A stretch of 64,000 nucleotides of DNA from Brachionus manjavacas (taxonomy: Eukaryota > Rotifera > Eurotatoria > Ploima > Brachionidae). The notes beneath the pieces are model-generated. The model was not told the origin of the DNA and made no database searches. It saw only the letters and a list, made by a program, of their open reading frames with translations. The stretch covers positions 2,671,501-2,735,500 of the forward strand of contig JAHQIY010000007.1 in the NCBI GenBank assembly GCA_019054805.1. Reading direction: 5' to 3'. Of this stretch, positions 46,036-57,365 are shown one piece after another. The position numbers and the translations under genes are program-made. How positions within the stretch are numbered: position 1 is the stretch's first letter; each line of letters opens with the position of its first letter.

Positions 46036-49000
46036 TTTATAATTTTTTTCATTAAATATTATAATTAAAACATAATTATATTAATTTACTTTCTTTCGAT
46101 AATTCTTTTCATAGATTGTTAATAAAAAGCTTAGAATGATATTAAATAACAAATAATACAAATTTTTAATTATTTCGAGTTTTGTTGGGAGGGCATATTG
46201 TGATAATTTCTATTACCATGCCGTTTAGATTAAATTGCGAAAATTTTTTTTTTACATATTCTTTGTAAGCTGCATGTTGTTTTTTTTTGTTTATTAAATT
46301 CAATTCTAATTCGATTCGATTTTTAAAATTTATTAAAAAATTATTTAAATAAAATAAAATTTCTAATTTTGAAAAGAATTTTTCAATTTAATTTAAAAAT
46401 TAAAGAATGGAAAATTTATGAACGATTTAAAAGAATTAAGTAATTGATATATTTAGATTCCCGTTGTGTCAGAGAATAAATCCTCGAAAAGCATGCTTAA
46501 TGGTAAACTTTCGTTTTCAAAAACTCTCTGTCTAAATTTAAAACTTCAGAAAATTCAATTTTATAAAAAAATCAAATCAGGTTAATCTTTGAAGCGTCAG
46601 TATTAGTAGCATCAACATATTTTATTTTAACATTTGGAGATATTATGAAAATTAAAAAATAATAAAAAACGTGTTTAAGAATGCACGCTTTGAAAATTTG
46701 ATTTTCCCATAAATAATTTAAGTGAATTCGAAAAAAATAAAATTATCAATAGAATTTCTAAGTGAGTTGTTAATAAGGTTTATTTCGCCTGAGTAACAAA
46801 TAAAAAATTCAGGGTTAAATATAACAAATGGCATGTGTTTCAAGAATAAATAAAGAAATATTTAGTCTTTTGTTATAAAATTAACTTCATTGATTAAATT
46901 ATAATTTAGGTTTTTATTTTCTTCCTTGCAAGCTTCAACAGTTAGATTAATTTAAACTGAACTGATTGTCCCTTCATATTAAAAAATAAGTTGACTTTGT
47001 TTATCACTAGCTGAAAATCAAAATTTAAATCTTTTTCCTTGTATTTAAAAAAAAAAGATATTTATTCATTTCATGTTTTATGAAAAATGCGGTATAAAAT
47101 TTATTTTTCAATAAATAATTCTAACAAATTTTTAACTTTAAAATAGTCTTTCTTGTCTTTTAAATTTGTCAGGCTTTGTTAAAAAAATCTATCTTTTTTC
47201 ATGTAATCAACAAGTTCACAAGCTAATTGTTTATTATCAAATGGTATTTTTTTACTAATTTTATGAAGAGTCATGAATTATTTATAATTCTCTAATGAAT
47301 ATTTTTAAATTGTATTTTTTTGAATCAGATTCAATAACAAATTATAAATTTTTAAGTTTGAAAAAATTTAGTCATTTTTTAAGGAATGTTCTTGTGCGAC
47401 AACGTCATTGAAAATTTTCTTTATTGAATTTTCTTTTTTGAATCTTTTATTTATTAAATAATTCAAACTTAGGGCATAGATGAAATTTCTTAATTAAAAT
47501 TATAGAGATTAATGGAATAATTAAAAATTAGATATAACTTTTGCAACCAAAAAATCAAATCATAAAAGAACTATTGAAGATCAAACACTTTTTGCTAAAG
47601 CCTTATACATTATTTTTTCTTAAAATTAGTTTTTCTTTTGAACATATAGTCATAATGAAGCATTTTTTTACAGTTTCTAACTTTTTAGCTGTATCTATTA
47701 CATTTTTAAAATATTTTGTGAACTGAAATCGTAAAACTTTATATGAAATTAAACATAATGACAAAGATTAATTTTTTTTATCCAAGTTAACTCAAATCGA
47801 AGAGTCAATTCTTTCAATATCAAAAAACAATCCCAAAAAAAAACAATATTTGGTAAAGGTTGTGTAATTTAAGTCTAAATAAATTATTATTTTCAAAAGA
47901 TGTTTGTTGAGAAAAATCAATAAGCAAAAAAATATTTGATAAGAATTTCAGAATTTTCAACAACTAATCTAACAAAAATTTTTAAGTTTTTTTTTCTTAA
48001 AATTTCTAACCTCTTAAGATCTTTTTATTAATTTTTTAATTTTTAATTTGATGAATGCTTTTTTAAGTTTAAATTTATGTTGACAAAGCACATTAGTTGG
48101 TTATCCAGAATAGAAATGAATGCGTTTTTATACTAAATTAAAAAAATCCATTTAATTCTTTCGCAAACACAAGAGACTTTTAAAATATGTTTAATTTTTT
48201 ATTGTTATAGAAATTTCCTAATTCAAAAAACAAAGGTTAAATTTGGAAAGAAAAAAATTATTATTTGAATTTTTTATTTCAGTTTCGCTTAGCATTAAAA
48301 CCAACTTTATCAATTTAGTCAAATTCACACTAATTTTAATATTTAATTTTAAAATTATCAGGTTTCATTTGGAGGCAGTGTGTGATCAATTAATTTTTTC
48401 AACAAAGTTAAATAATTAGATTTTTGTAATCAAAATAAAAAAATTCTTGATTTAACATTCTTGAAAGATTAAGTTGAAATTTTGACACAAGTTCAGTCAA
48501 TAGTGATGTCATTACACTTTAGAAATTAAATTGTTAAATTAAAATTTTTTTGTTTTTCAATGCTTTTTTGCAAATTATGAATGATTCTTAGCTAAAAGAG
48601 TTAGAGTTAAGTTTAAAAAAATATCGAACGATCTTTTTGTTTGATCTTTATTAAAATAAGCTTTTTTTTTTAATGCTCTTTTCAATCTATAAATCAAATA
48701 GACTGCACCCGAGTTAACATAATTTGAAATAAACAATATTTCACCGAGATATAAAATTCATTCTAGCTGCAGCGATACGATCACGTTTTACTAGTGTGCT
48801 TTGAAACAAAAATAAAAAGTAAGTCGTTTTTATTTGGATCATATTTTATTCTATTATATATTTTCTAAGCTTAAGTGTATGTTTCCATTTTAGACTTAAT
48901 CTTTGTATATTAGCAACCAAAGTTATTATTGAAAATACCAAATAACAAATTAAATTAATAAAATATTTTATTAGTAGGAATAATTTTGATAATTAGAGCT

Positions 49001-49959
49001 AATTTTCAATTGTAAATTATTAAAATTTTTTTGAGAAATAAATCAAAAATTATTCGAACATAATTTTTAGAAAAAAACTGCTCTTAGGCCTCTATTGAGA
49101 TGAAAATTTCAAAATTGAAAAAATTTATTTTTAAAAAAATCCAAATTTAAATTCAACATTGTATCCCTAGTAGCTTGAGTACCGAGGACCAAGGTTAATA
49201 AACTGATGCAATCAGGAGGTTTTTATGCTTACACGGCTATGGGTCTAATTGCAAAATAATTTACTCTAATTTTTACTTATTTGTATTCATAAAATTAAAT
49301 TTAGCATTTGTTTTTGATTAGCACATTCTTTTGAATAATTAATTACATTCAAAAAAAGTTTTTTGTTCAAAAATTAAATTTTAATAATTTCTTTTATCTG
49401 ATAAAGTTGCTCTATTTCAAACAGCACCTTTTTAATCATCGTAGCAATTTTTTCTTGCGATTTGAAAATTTTCTAAAAATAAAAAAAAAATTTGATATGC
49501 AAATCAACTTTTCCACTTAATCTTTTATAAAATTTAGAGTTTGAGTTTTTGAAAATTGTTAATGGGTCAGACAGATCTAATATGTTTGTATTAGAGTTTT
49601 AAATAGATTAAATAAATCGAACTCGTGGCTGCAAAAATTCAGGTCATTTTAACACTGAAAGTTGAACTTTTCTTATTTTTTGAAGCCAAAGCTGGCCTTA
49701 TTAATTAAAAAGATCGACTTTGTTATTATTATGATAGAAAAAATAACAAAATCCTTTAATCCATTCACATTTACTTAGAGTTATTTTAGAACTAGATCGA
49801 ATTTAATTGTGTCCAAATAAACTAAGATAGGTCGTATCTTAATTTATCTTTATACATTAGGGTTTTATCGATTTTTGGGGTTTTAAAGAAAAAAATTATG
49901 ATAAAATTCGTAATTAAATCTTCTATTTTTCAATCTTAAAATCATTCTGATCTTGGAAT
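46036..49959. other. Non-coding region, no gene seen
   Basis: Nearly 4 kb of very AT-rich sequence. No coding frame, RNA gene or clear repeat ends recognised. A GC-richer patch at about 49160-49240 has no identifiable function. Confidence 0.5.
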
Positions 49960-50410
49960 TAACATGAAGAAATTTGTTATTGATTTGAACAGAGAAATTT
50001 TTATCAGATGTCTCCAGGAAATCGCACATCTAGGCTTGCGCAATTATAATAAGATTTGGATAAGTTGAAAATCAATAAGAACGGTATCATATAAATTTCA
50101 AGATCAGCTCTTATTTTTTTGTCACAGACTAAATTTGTCATTTTTAGATTTGTACGATTTGAGGACAAAATATTTTTTTCAATTAAATAATTTTTTTTCC
50201 TCTTCTCCCTACGGATAAATTCAAATAATTTATATCACGATATGATTGAAATTGTGCTGAATTATTTCAAATTAAGAGGTTTTCTCGGCAAAGAATGCAA
50301 TCATTTAGAAGAACTGCAGTATTTTGGTATAAAAAGTAAATTATATTTGCAGTCAGAATGGATGGAAGCTGAACACAAAAGTGAGAGCGAAATTAGGAGT
50401 GCAATTGTTT
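49960..50410 (+). pseudogene. Remnant resembling a Kv2-type K+ channel T1 domain
   Basis: Broken + strand frames. The first reads KKFVIDLNREIFIRCLQEI (compare the LNVGG start of T1 domains). The second, about 50215-50410, reads IEIVLNYFKLRGFLGKECNH, then LEELQYFGIKSKLYLQSEWM and a Glu/Lys tail ending in TGA. The pattern LNYFR..G.LH...ECN.LEEL.YWGI...YLE. is that of Shab/Kv2-family tetramerisation domains. The Gly-Gly is missing, the middle is scrambled by stops, and no S1-S6 channel segment follows. It could instead be a distant KCTD relative. It lies 340 bp upstream of the first nuclear receptor. Confidence 0.35.
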
Positions 50411-50746
50411 GAAAAGAAATATGAGGCGATCAGTCTTAAGTTTAAATAATTTCACAACATGTTAAATTAACTTTAGATGCTTTATGATAAAGTATAGCTT
50501 GGGACACAAAGAGAAAGTGTGCGATCTGAAATTTCACGATTAAAAATGTTCTAGAAATTATTTAAATGTAATTCACTTAATTTCTTTGCTGCAACCAACA
50601 ATGATTTCTATTTTTTTAGTCTATATTTTAAATTATTATAAAATTTATTTAAATTTGATCTGAACTGTAGAAACTAACAAAATAAAAAAGCATAATTTAG
50701 AAAAATTTGTTTAGTCATTTATTAAACAACCCTCGTAGAATTTTAA

Positions 50747-52296
50747 ATGGTGGGAATGGGTGAAGAACATTTTTGCCTAGATAATCAACCTAGTGATGAA
50801 TCGACAAGTAGCAGCTTGGCAAATATTTGTTCTCAAGTCGAGTCTCTAATTACTAACAAGGACACTATTGATCAAAACAATAATAATTATTATAATCAAA
50901 ACGAGCAAGAAAATAAAAAGTCAAAGGTTTCTACGTTTAATTTTGGCAAGTGCAAGGTGTGCAAAGACAAGGCCACTGGTATACACTACGGCATTCCTTC
51001 GTGCGAAGGCTGCAAGGGCTTCTTTAAGCGCAGCATAGAGAAAAACGAGAAATATGTGTGCTACTTTGGCTACAAGTGTGTGATAACGCCAAAGCAGCGA
51101 AAGAGGTGTAAATACTGTAGATGGAGGTCGTGTCTGGCAGCGGGCATGTCCTTCGAGGGCATTAAGATGGGCCGCATTCCCAAAATTGAAAAGGAAAGAG
51201 CCCAGTATTTAAATGATGAACTTGTGTATGGTAAGAGTCCATTCTCTACTATCAGCCCTTCTCTCCCTTCACTTTTTACACTTGAGTTTATTTATCTAAC
51301 TAAATAATGATTAAAAAATTACTTTTTCCAAGCTAATCCGGCAATGGAGAATACAGAAAATAGAATATGTGTGCCGAGCAAGAGCCCGATTAGCTCCGCA
51401 AGCGCTCTCGGTCTTTATGCTTCATTAAACCAGTGTTACAATATTTCGCCAAATCCACAAGCTTTAAGACCCAATTCTTCCTGGAACAACAACGATTTCG
51501 GCTTGTCCATATTGGCAGACAAATGTTTTCAATTGTATCAGGATGTAATGGTAGACTATGACTGGCAGCTTAGCCGTGCTTTGAGTCTCATTCGAAAAGG
51601 AGTTAAATTAGACCTATTCCGCTATCACTTGGTCAAAAATGACGTATGGCAAGGCTATTGTGCCGAAATATTTTCATTTACCAAAAAATTTATAAAATTT
51701 GTCCAAAACACACCCGGTTTCAATCAGTTCGATTCCAAAGATTTGGCCATTTTGATCAAGCAGCGTTTGTTTACTTGCTATGGCCTTTTTTTGACCAAAC
51801 TGGTCATAGATGGAGAGTTCTATATGATTCTGGACTCGAAGATACAATCAAGTAGATATTTGATGGAAAAAGTCTATAGCAAAGAAGTGTCTGATGTAAT
51901 ATTTGAGCTTCATGACCGAATACATTCTTTTAAGCTGACCAGCAAAGAGTTGGCAGTGTTTATCACATGGTTACTAGTGTCTGAAGGTATGTTGAGCAAA
52001 ATTTTATTAAAAATAAATTAAAAAAAAAAATAAATAGATTGTGACGACATTTTTAACAAAGAATTGCTTGTTCACTTGAGAATGTACTACAGTCAAGTAT
52101 TGACCTATGAATTTAAATTAAACAATCGCAGCCAAGACATATTCAATGGCATTATTGAGGTAGATGAAACTTTTAAATTTTTTTGATAATTAAAAAAAAA
52201 ATTCATTCAATTTTGTTTTTTAAGACTTCAAATTTACTCAGTAGGTTGAATCGAATGTGTTCGCGGGCATGCTATGAAAATTTAAATCTAGACTAA
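50747..52296 (+). CDS. Nuclear receptor A (NR1-like), 4 exons
   Basis: Ligand-regulated or orphan transcription factor of the nuclear receptor superfamily. Exons 50747-51230, 51333-51986, 52038-52159 and 52225-52296 give 443 residues. A Ser/Asn-rich A/B region is followed by a two-finger DBD (about residues 68-140). Its first finger starts CKVCKDKATGIHYGIPSCEG and has P-box EGCKG. The second finger contains CVITPKQRKRCKYCRWRSCL, and the C-terminal extension is GIKMGRIPK, as in NR1-type monomer binders. The LBD is in exons 2-4, with NTPGFNQFDSKDLAILIKQ near the helix 3-5 signature. The final exon, ending ACYENLNLD, aligns with the end of receptor B. Subfamily is tentative (E75/Rev-erb-like DBD). 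The DBD segment is nearly identical to that of receptor B 2.5 kb downstream. Confidence 0.88.
50939..51202 (+). repeat. DBD tract, copy A of a 264-bp near-identical pair
   Basis: Matches 53435-53698 at 263 of 264 bases (offset 2496); the one difference is C at 50989 against T at 53485. The tract coincides with the DNA-binding domain plus its C-terminal extension, and is visibly GC-richer than flanking coding sequence. Similarity stops abruptly on both sides. Confidence 0.95.
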
Positions 52297-53248
52297 ATGG
52301 GTAAACTGAACTGTTGATCAATTTTATGTGTGATTTTTATTTGTATCAATGTAAATACGAACAAAAATATAAATCAAAGTGGCCTATAATTTAGTGTAAA
52401 TTTATCCGTCTCTAACAATGCACCTGTTCAAAGACATTTTTTTTCTGCTTATTGTATTGTACGCTTTTAAGTCCAGAACATGAACAGGTTGTAAATTCCA
52501 CTCTTTTTTTGCTTGAAGAAAAAATCATAAATATATTTAACTTTTTATTTTATCGTAAAAATTCAATTTTATTTATAAATGTTTTTTTTTTGAAATAAAA
52601 TTTAACAACATTTTGTTTGGTATTGTTTTACTAAGCCTTTCGATCTAAGGCTGATGTTGTAATTTAACTTTGGCGGACGATTTTGGTTGTCATGTTAACC
52701 AACAATCTCGTGATCCAGCAACTGATTCAATTGTTGCATAACCATGCGCTGATGCAATTGTAAGATGTTAAATAATAATTATTTCTAAAATTGTATCTAG
52801 AACAGACTAAAATATGCAAATTTTTTTCAAGAACAAACTTTTGTTATTTAAGCAGCTAAATGTCTAAAATTTTTTAATGGTTTACTAATTCTCCAAGAAT
52901 GTTGTTCTAAAAATTTAAAATAAATCTTATTTTTTCACATTATTTCGCCTCCAAAAGATATGAAAATTTCAAATTATTATAATTTTATTCGCCAAAATAG
53001 AGGCTTGTTTCTAAAATTTCAAGCTTAAAAAATTATGTATAATTTCTTTTTCTTTTTTTTTATAAAAAAAAACCTTCGCGAAAAATATAAAAAAATACAC
53101 GCAACTCTAGACTCATATAACTTTTGATATGACTTGCATTCTCACCATTTTTCATTTATATCTCAATTTTTTTTTCTTTTTTAGATATAAATGTTTCAAA
53201 AGATTTAATAAAAAAAATAAAAAAAAACTTAAATTTTTTTTGGAAAAA
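52297..53248. other. Spacer between the two nuclear receptors
   Basis: About 950 bp holding the 3' UTR of receptor A and the promoter/5' leader of receptor B. T-rich tracts precede the chosen ATG of receptor B. No other feature seen. Confidence 0.5.
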
Positions 53249-54657
53249 ATGTTCGACATTAGTAAAAATGAGAGCAATGATTTTTACACACTGAATGTAA
53301 AAGATTTGGCTGTGAACCAGAATATGAGGCATCGTCAAGAAAATGGATCGCGGTCAAATTCTAGCTCGCCAAAAAATCTTGAGCTAACAACTGCTGAGGA
53401 GCAAACAAAACACAAACCAAAACCATCAACATTCAATTTTGGCAAGTGCAAGGTGTGCAAAGACAAGGCCACTGGTATACACTATGGCATTCCTTCGTGC
53501 GAAGGCTGCAAGGGCTTCTTTAAGCGCAGCATAGAGAAAAACGAGAAATATGTGTGCTACTTTGGCTACAAGTGTGTGATAACGCCAAAGCAGCGAAAGA
53601 GGTGTAAATACTGTAGATGGAGGTCGTGTCTGGCAGCGGGCATGTCCTTCGAGGGCATTAAGATGGGCCGCATTCCCAAAATTGAAAAGGAAAGAGCCAA
53701 ATATCTCACTGAACAAAATTCAGAGGGTAACTTTAACTACGATTAAAAAAAATAAAGAAATAATTTCGTATCAAAGATGAAGATATTGAAAATAAAGAGT
53801 TGGATACAAATCAAAACGATGCCAGAGTGGAACAAATAAGACTATCTTTAAAAAGTCTTTTGAATTTGAATCCATCACTTGATCTCTTTAGAACACTTAA
53901 TCCTTACAGTTTAATTCCGAGAACATCTTTCTCGGAGTTGTGCATCTCGAATCACACTGAAAACAACATTTTTGTGCTCACCTTAATGAAAGATAGATGC
54001 TACCAATTATTCAAGAATGGTACCGATGATTTTCAGCATCAATACGAACGAGCCTTAAAGCTTATTGAAAAAGACTTTGACTGCACTATATTCAGCTATA
54101 CTCAAACATTGGAAAATGTGTGGAAAGCTTTTTGTTTGATGACATCCGAATTTACTAGACGAATGGTGTCCATAACTAGAGTTTGTCCTGGATTTGATAA
54201 ATTTGATTCCAAAGATTTAGGCTTGATCGTTAACGATCGTCTTTTTGTATGCTACGGTCTGTGTGTCAGCAAATTGTTTATAAATGATGAGTTTTATGCC
54301 CTGCTTGATGCCAATACTCAGCTAACTCACTATTGGATGGACAGACTTTTTGGTCTGAGTGTTTCCCAAAAAATATTCTCCTATCATGCTAAACTGAACA
54401 ATTTCCGACTAACCGACGGTGAAATATCAATCATTATTCCATGGTTGTGCACTAAAGATGTTCAAGTGTCCAATATGGAGCTGTTGAATGAACTAAACAC
54501 GTACTACACTCAAGTTTTACTTTATGAGCTCAATTTAAATCAACGCACTCCAGAATTTTATACACAACTAAGCCAACATTTAGAAATTTCCAAGGAAATT
54601 AATGTTTTAATAAAAAACACTAGTTTTGAGGATATAATTTGTCGTAATTTGGACTAG
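53249..54657 (+). CDS. Nuclear receptor B (NR1-like), 2 exons
   Basis: Tandem paralogue of receptor A. Exons 53249-53726 and 53777-54657 (intron 50 bp, same position and phase as intron 1 of receptor A) give 452 residues. The start at 53249 (MFDISKNESNDF) was chosen over an upstream in-frame ATG at 53129, because the intervening text is Phe/Lys-rich translation of T and A runs. The DBD is identical in protein sequence to that of receptor A. The LBD is only distantly similar: VCPGFDKFDSKDLGLIVNDR parallels NTPGFNQFDSKDLAILIKQR. The whole LBD is in one exon, where receptor A has two extra introns. The C-terminus, ending in SFEDIICRNLD, has no clear AF-2 motif. Both genes probably recognise the same DNA site but differ in ligand or cofactor response; this is inference. 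Confidence 0.88.
53435..53698 (+). repeat. DBD tract, copy B of the near-identical pair
   Basis: Partner of 50939-51202; see that entry. Flanking coding sequence (SKVST versus PKPST before it, QYLNDE versus KYLTEQ after it) has diverged at the nucleotide level. Confidence 0.95.
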
Positions 54658-55934
54658 ATACCGGCGAAAAGTACATAAACTCTCAATTGTATAGAATTTA
54701 TTATTTTTCTAATCATTTACCAACAGTTTTATAATGGCCAGTCACCAAGGACAGAAATTTACTTTATTGGTTATTTTTTCAATTTTTAATCAATTCTCTG
54801 TTATTGAAGTTGTTACTTTTTAGTTGAATATAAAAAAGGCTACAATTAATTTTGTTTTAGAAATTTATATTTTAAGAATTTTATTTATTCTTTCATAATT
54901 TTTGTAAATAAATTTACCTGAAAACCCATTTTGTACTAAAATATTTATTATAGAAATTCAAAATAGAAATTTTGACTCATAACGATGACAAATCATTTTT
55001 TAAATTTTATCATACTCAAAATTATATTAAGTATTTAAAAAAAAATCAATAATTATAATTTTTTTATTTACAGGTAAGATTAATAAAATTCAAAGTCTAA
55101 AAATATCAATGTGCTAAATTCAGCCTCTAATTCATTTGTGTTTAATTCTTATTAAAATGTATCATGATTGGTAAAACAAATTAATTTAAATGTTTGCTTA
55201 ATTTCTGCTTTTGAATTTTTAAACTATAAGAGTTACATAAATATAAAGTAACAAAAAATTTTTAAATACCTATTACTTATCGCCATGGTTTTTCATGCAA
55301 AATTTAAAAATTATTACAAATCAAAGAAAATTAAAATCCTTAACAAACAAGCTTCATCATAATTTTGGAAAATTTGATTTTAAATTTTTTAAAGACAATA
55401 AAATACTAAAAGAATCAATTTTTTTCTTAAATAAAATTGATTTATTTGCGAAACCCCTTTCGGTCTGAAAAAGGTTAATAATTACAGACCATGAAATAAA
55501 AATTTTTCGTGTTTTTATTTAATTGAATTTGCTTTCATTTCAGCTGAGGTCTTTTGTCCTTCTTGCTTTTAACCTAAAAAAATTATTTAGCAAAATTATT
55601 AAATAGTGAAATTTTAATTGATTTTTAAAATAAAATAGGTTTATTTTTACCTGGCATTTATTTCGCTTCAGTTATGCGTCTTTTTAGATAATTAAAAAAG
55701 GTAAATAATAAATTAATATGACTTCGTAAGGTTATCGGAAGTGTCTTTTGTTAAAAATGTCAAAAACAGGAAAAGCTCCACGAGTCTTTCAGCTTGAAAT
55801 TTAGGCATTCAGGTTTAAAATTCTTTTAAATGATAATTAACGTTGTAATGAAAAGTTTGGAAAAATTATCTATTTTCTAAAATTTTATTTCGTAAATTCC
55901 TAATTGTCTATAATTTTTAAAACATCATTCAATA
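54658..55934. other. Intergenic region, no gene seen
   Basis: About 1.3 kb of AT-rich sequence containing the 3' flank of nuclear receptor B. No coding frame recognised. Confidence 0.5.
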
Positions 55935-57065
55935 CCTCGCTATCTCCAGCTGCCTGGTGGAAGGCAAATTTTCCACCAACTTTCAAAAAAGGTAAAAGAA
56001 ATCTCCCATCCAACTATAGACCCATCTCCTTAACATCTATTATTTTAAAATAATAGAAAAACTGATAAAAAAATGGATTTTAAATTTCCTCAAAGAACAC
56101 AATATTATTTGAAAACACCAACATGGCTTCGTTAAATTCATATCTCGTATTACGAACCTGTTAGAATGTCTCAACCTTTTAACCGATTCCTTGAATTTAG
56201 ATTTTGCCGTCGACATTTTGTCTATCGACTTCATGAAAGCCTTTGACATTGTGCCTCATCCAGAACTTATCGTCATGGTATGGATTTAAAGGTAAAATTC
56301 TTGACTGGATCAATGCCTTTCTGTCAGAAAGGAAGCAAAGAGTTGTTCTCAATGGATTTTCTTCCAAATGAATGGACGTATTGAGTGGAGTTCCTCAAGG
56401 CTCAGTCTTAGGTTCTCTGCTTTTTATTAAATTCATAAACGATCTACCAAATGGCTTATCCGTCTTTTGCAAACTCTTTGCTGATGATAGTAAGTTGATG
56501 AGCGTAATTAGAAACCCGAAAGACCACGAAGAATTACAGGCAAATATAAGTAAGGTACTTGAGTGGACTAGGCGTTGAAAGATGGACTTAAACTTTAACT
56601 TAAACAAATGCAAAGTAATGCACTTTAGGAACAAAAATTTCTATCAAGAACACTTCTATTCTTTTGAAATCGAAGATAACTTGTATTTAATCGAAAACTC
56701 AGACTCAGAAATAGATTTAGGTGTTATTTTAGAAGATGATCTGAAATGGGACAACCATTTATCGAATATAATTCACAGAGCTAATTATATTCTTGGAAAA
56801 CTTAAGAATTCGTTTACGAATTGGGAAACATGAACATTAAGGTTACTCTTCACCTTATTTGTTAGACCAGTATAAAAGTATGGATCAGTGGCTTGGAGTC
56901 CATACAAAAAGCATGACATAAAGCAATTTAAAAAAGTTCAAAAGAGAGCTACCAAACTTGTACCGTCTATCCGGAACAAAAGTTATGAACAAACGCTCAT
57001 AGTATTAGGACTGACTAGCTTTGAAGAATGTCGGATTAGAGGTGACTTAATACAATTTTTTTAAA
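55935..57065 (+). mobile_element. CR1-like LINE reverse transcriptase, decayed
   Basis: The only + strand LINE in the window. Broken frames give FKKGKRNLPSNYRPISLTSI, then FAVDILSIDFMKAFDIVPHP. The largest intact frame (56372-56578) has GVPQGSVLGSLLFIKFINDL and CKLFADDSKLMSV, the catalytic box. KCKVMHFRN, LGVILEDDLKWDNHLS and SVAWSPYKKHDIKQFKKVQK follow. The order of RT motifs is canonical for CR1. Stops at several places show that it is inactive, and it lacks ORF1, the endonuclease and the very end. Confidence 0.85.
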
Positions 57066-57365
57066 ACTAATTTAAAATTTTTAAAGTTTAAATCTGCCAT
57101 TGCTAAGTACGATATTACTTAGTTCCGACGTTAAACCCGTTGAAAATAATTTAACAATAATAAATCTATTTTTGGTAAGTCTTCTTAGGTTACTAATAAC
57201 TTCCTTAAAGATGAGTCTAAAAAAATTGATATGTAGATCAAATGATTCATATTTGTATTTTCTTTAATTAATATTTATCATTGGGAATTTAATAGAAATA
57301 AAAACTTTAAATTAAATGCCTATTGTTCTTTTAAATAAGATTGCAAATAAAATAAAGAAAGTAAA

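Noticed and set aside
47541-47726. 61-codon Phe/Lys/Ile-rich + strand frame
   Set aside because: Composition is what random AT-rich sequence gives; no upstream or downstream support.
53129-53248. Upstream in-frame ATG for nuclear receptor B
   Set aside because: The added residues are Phe and Lys runs from T and A tracts and would be unlike any receptor N-terminus; 53249 is preferred.
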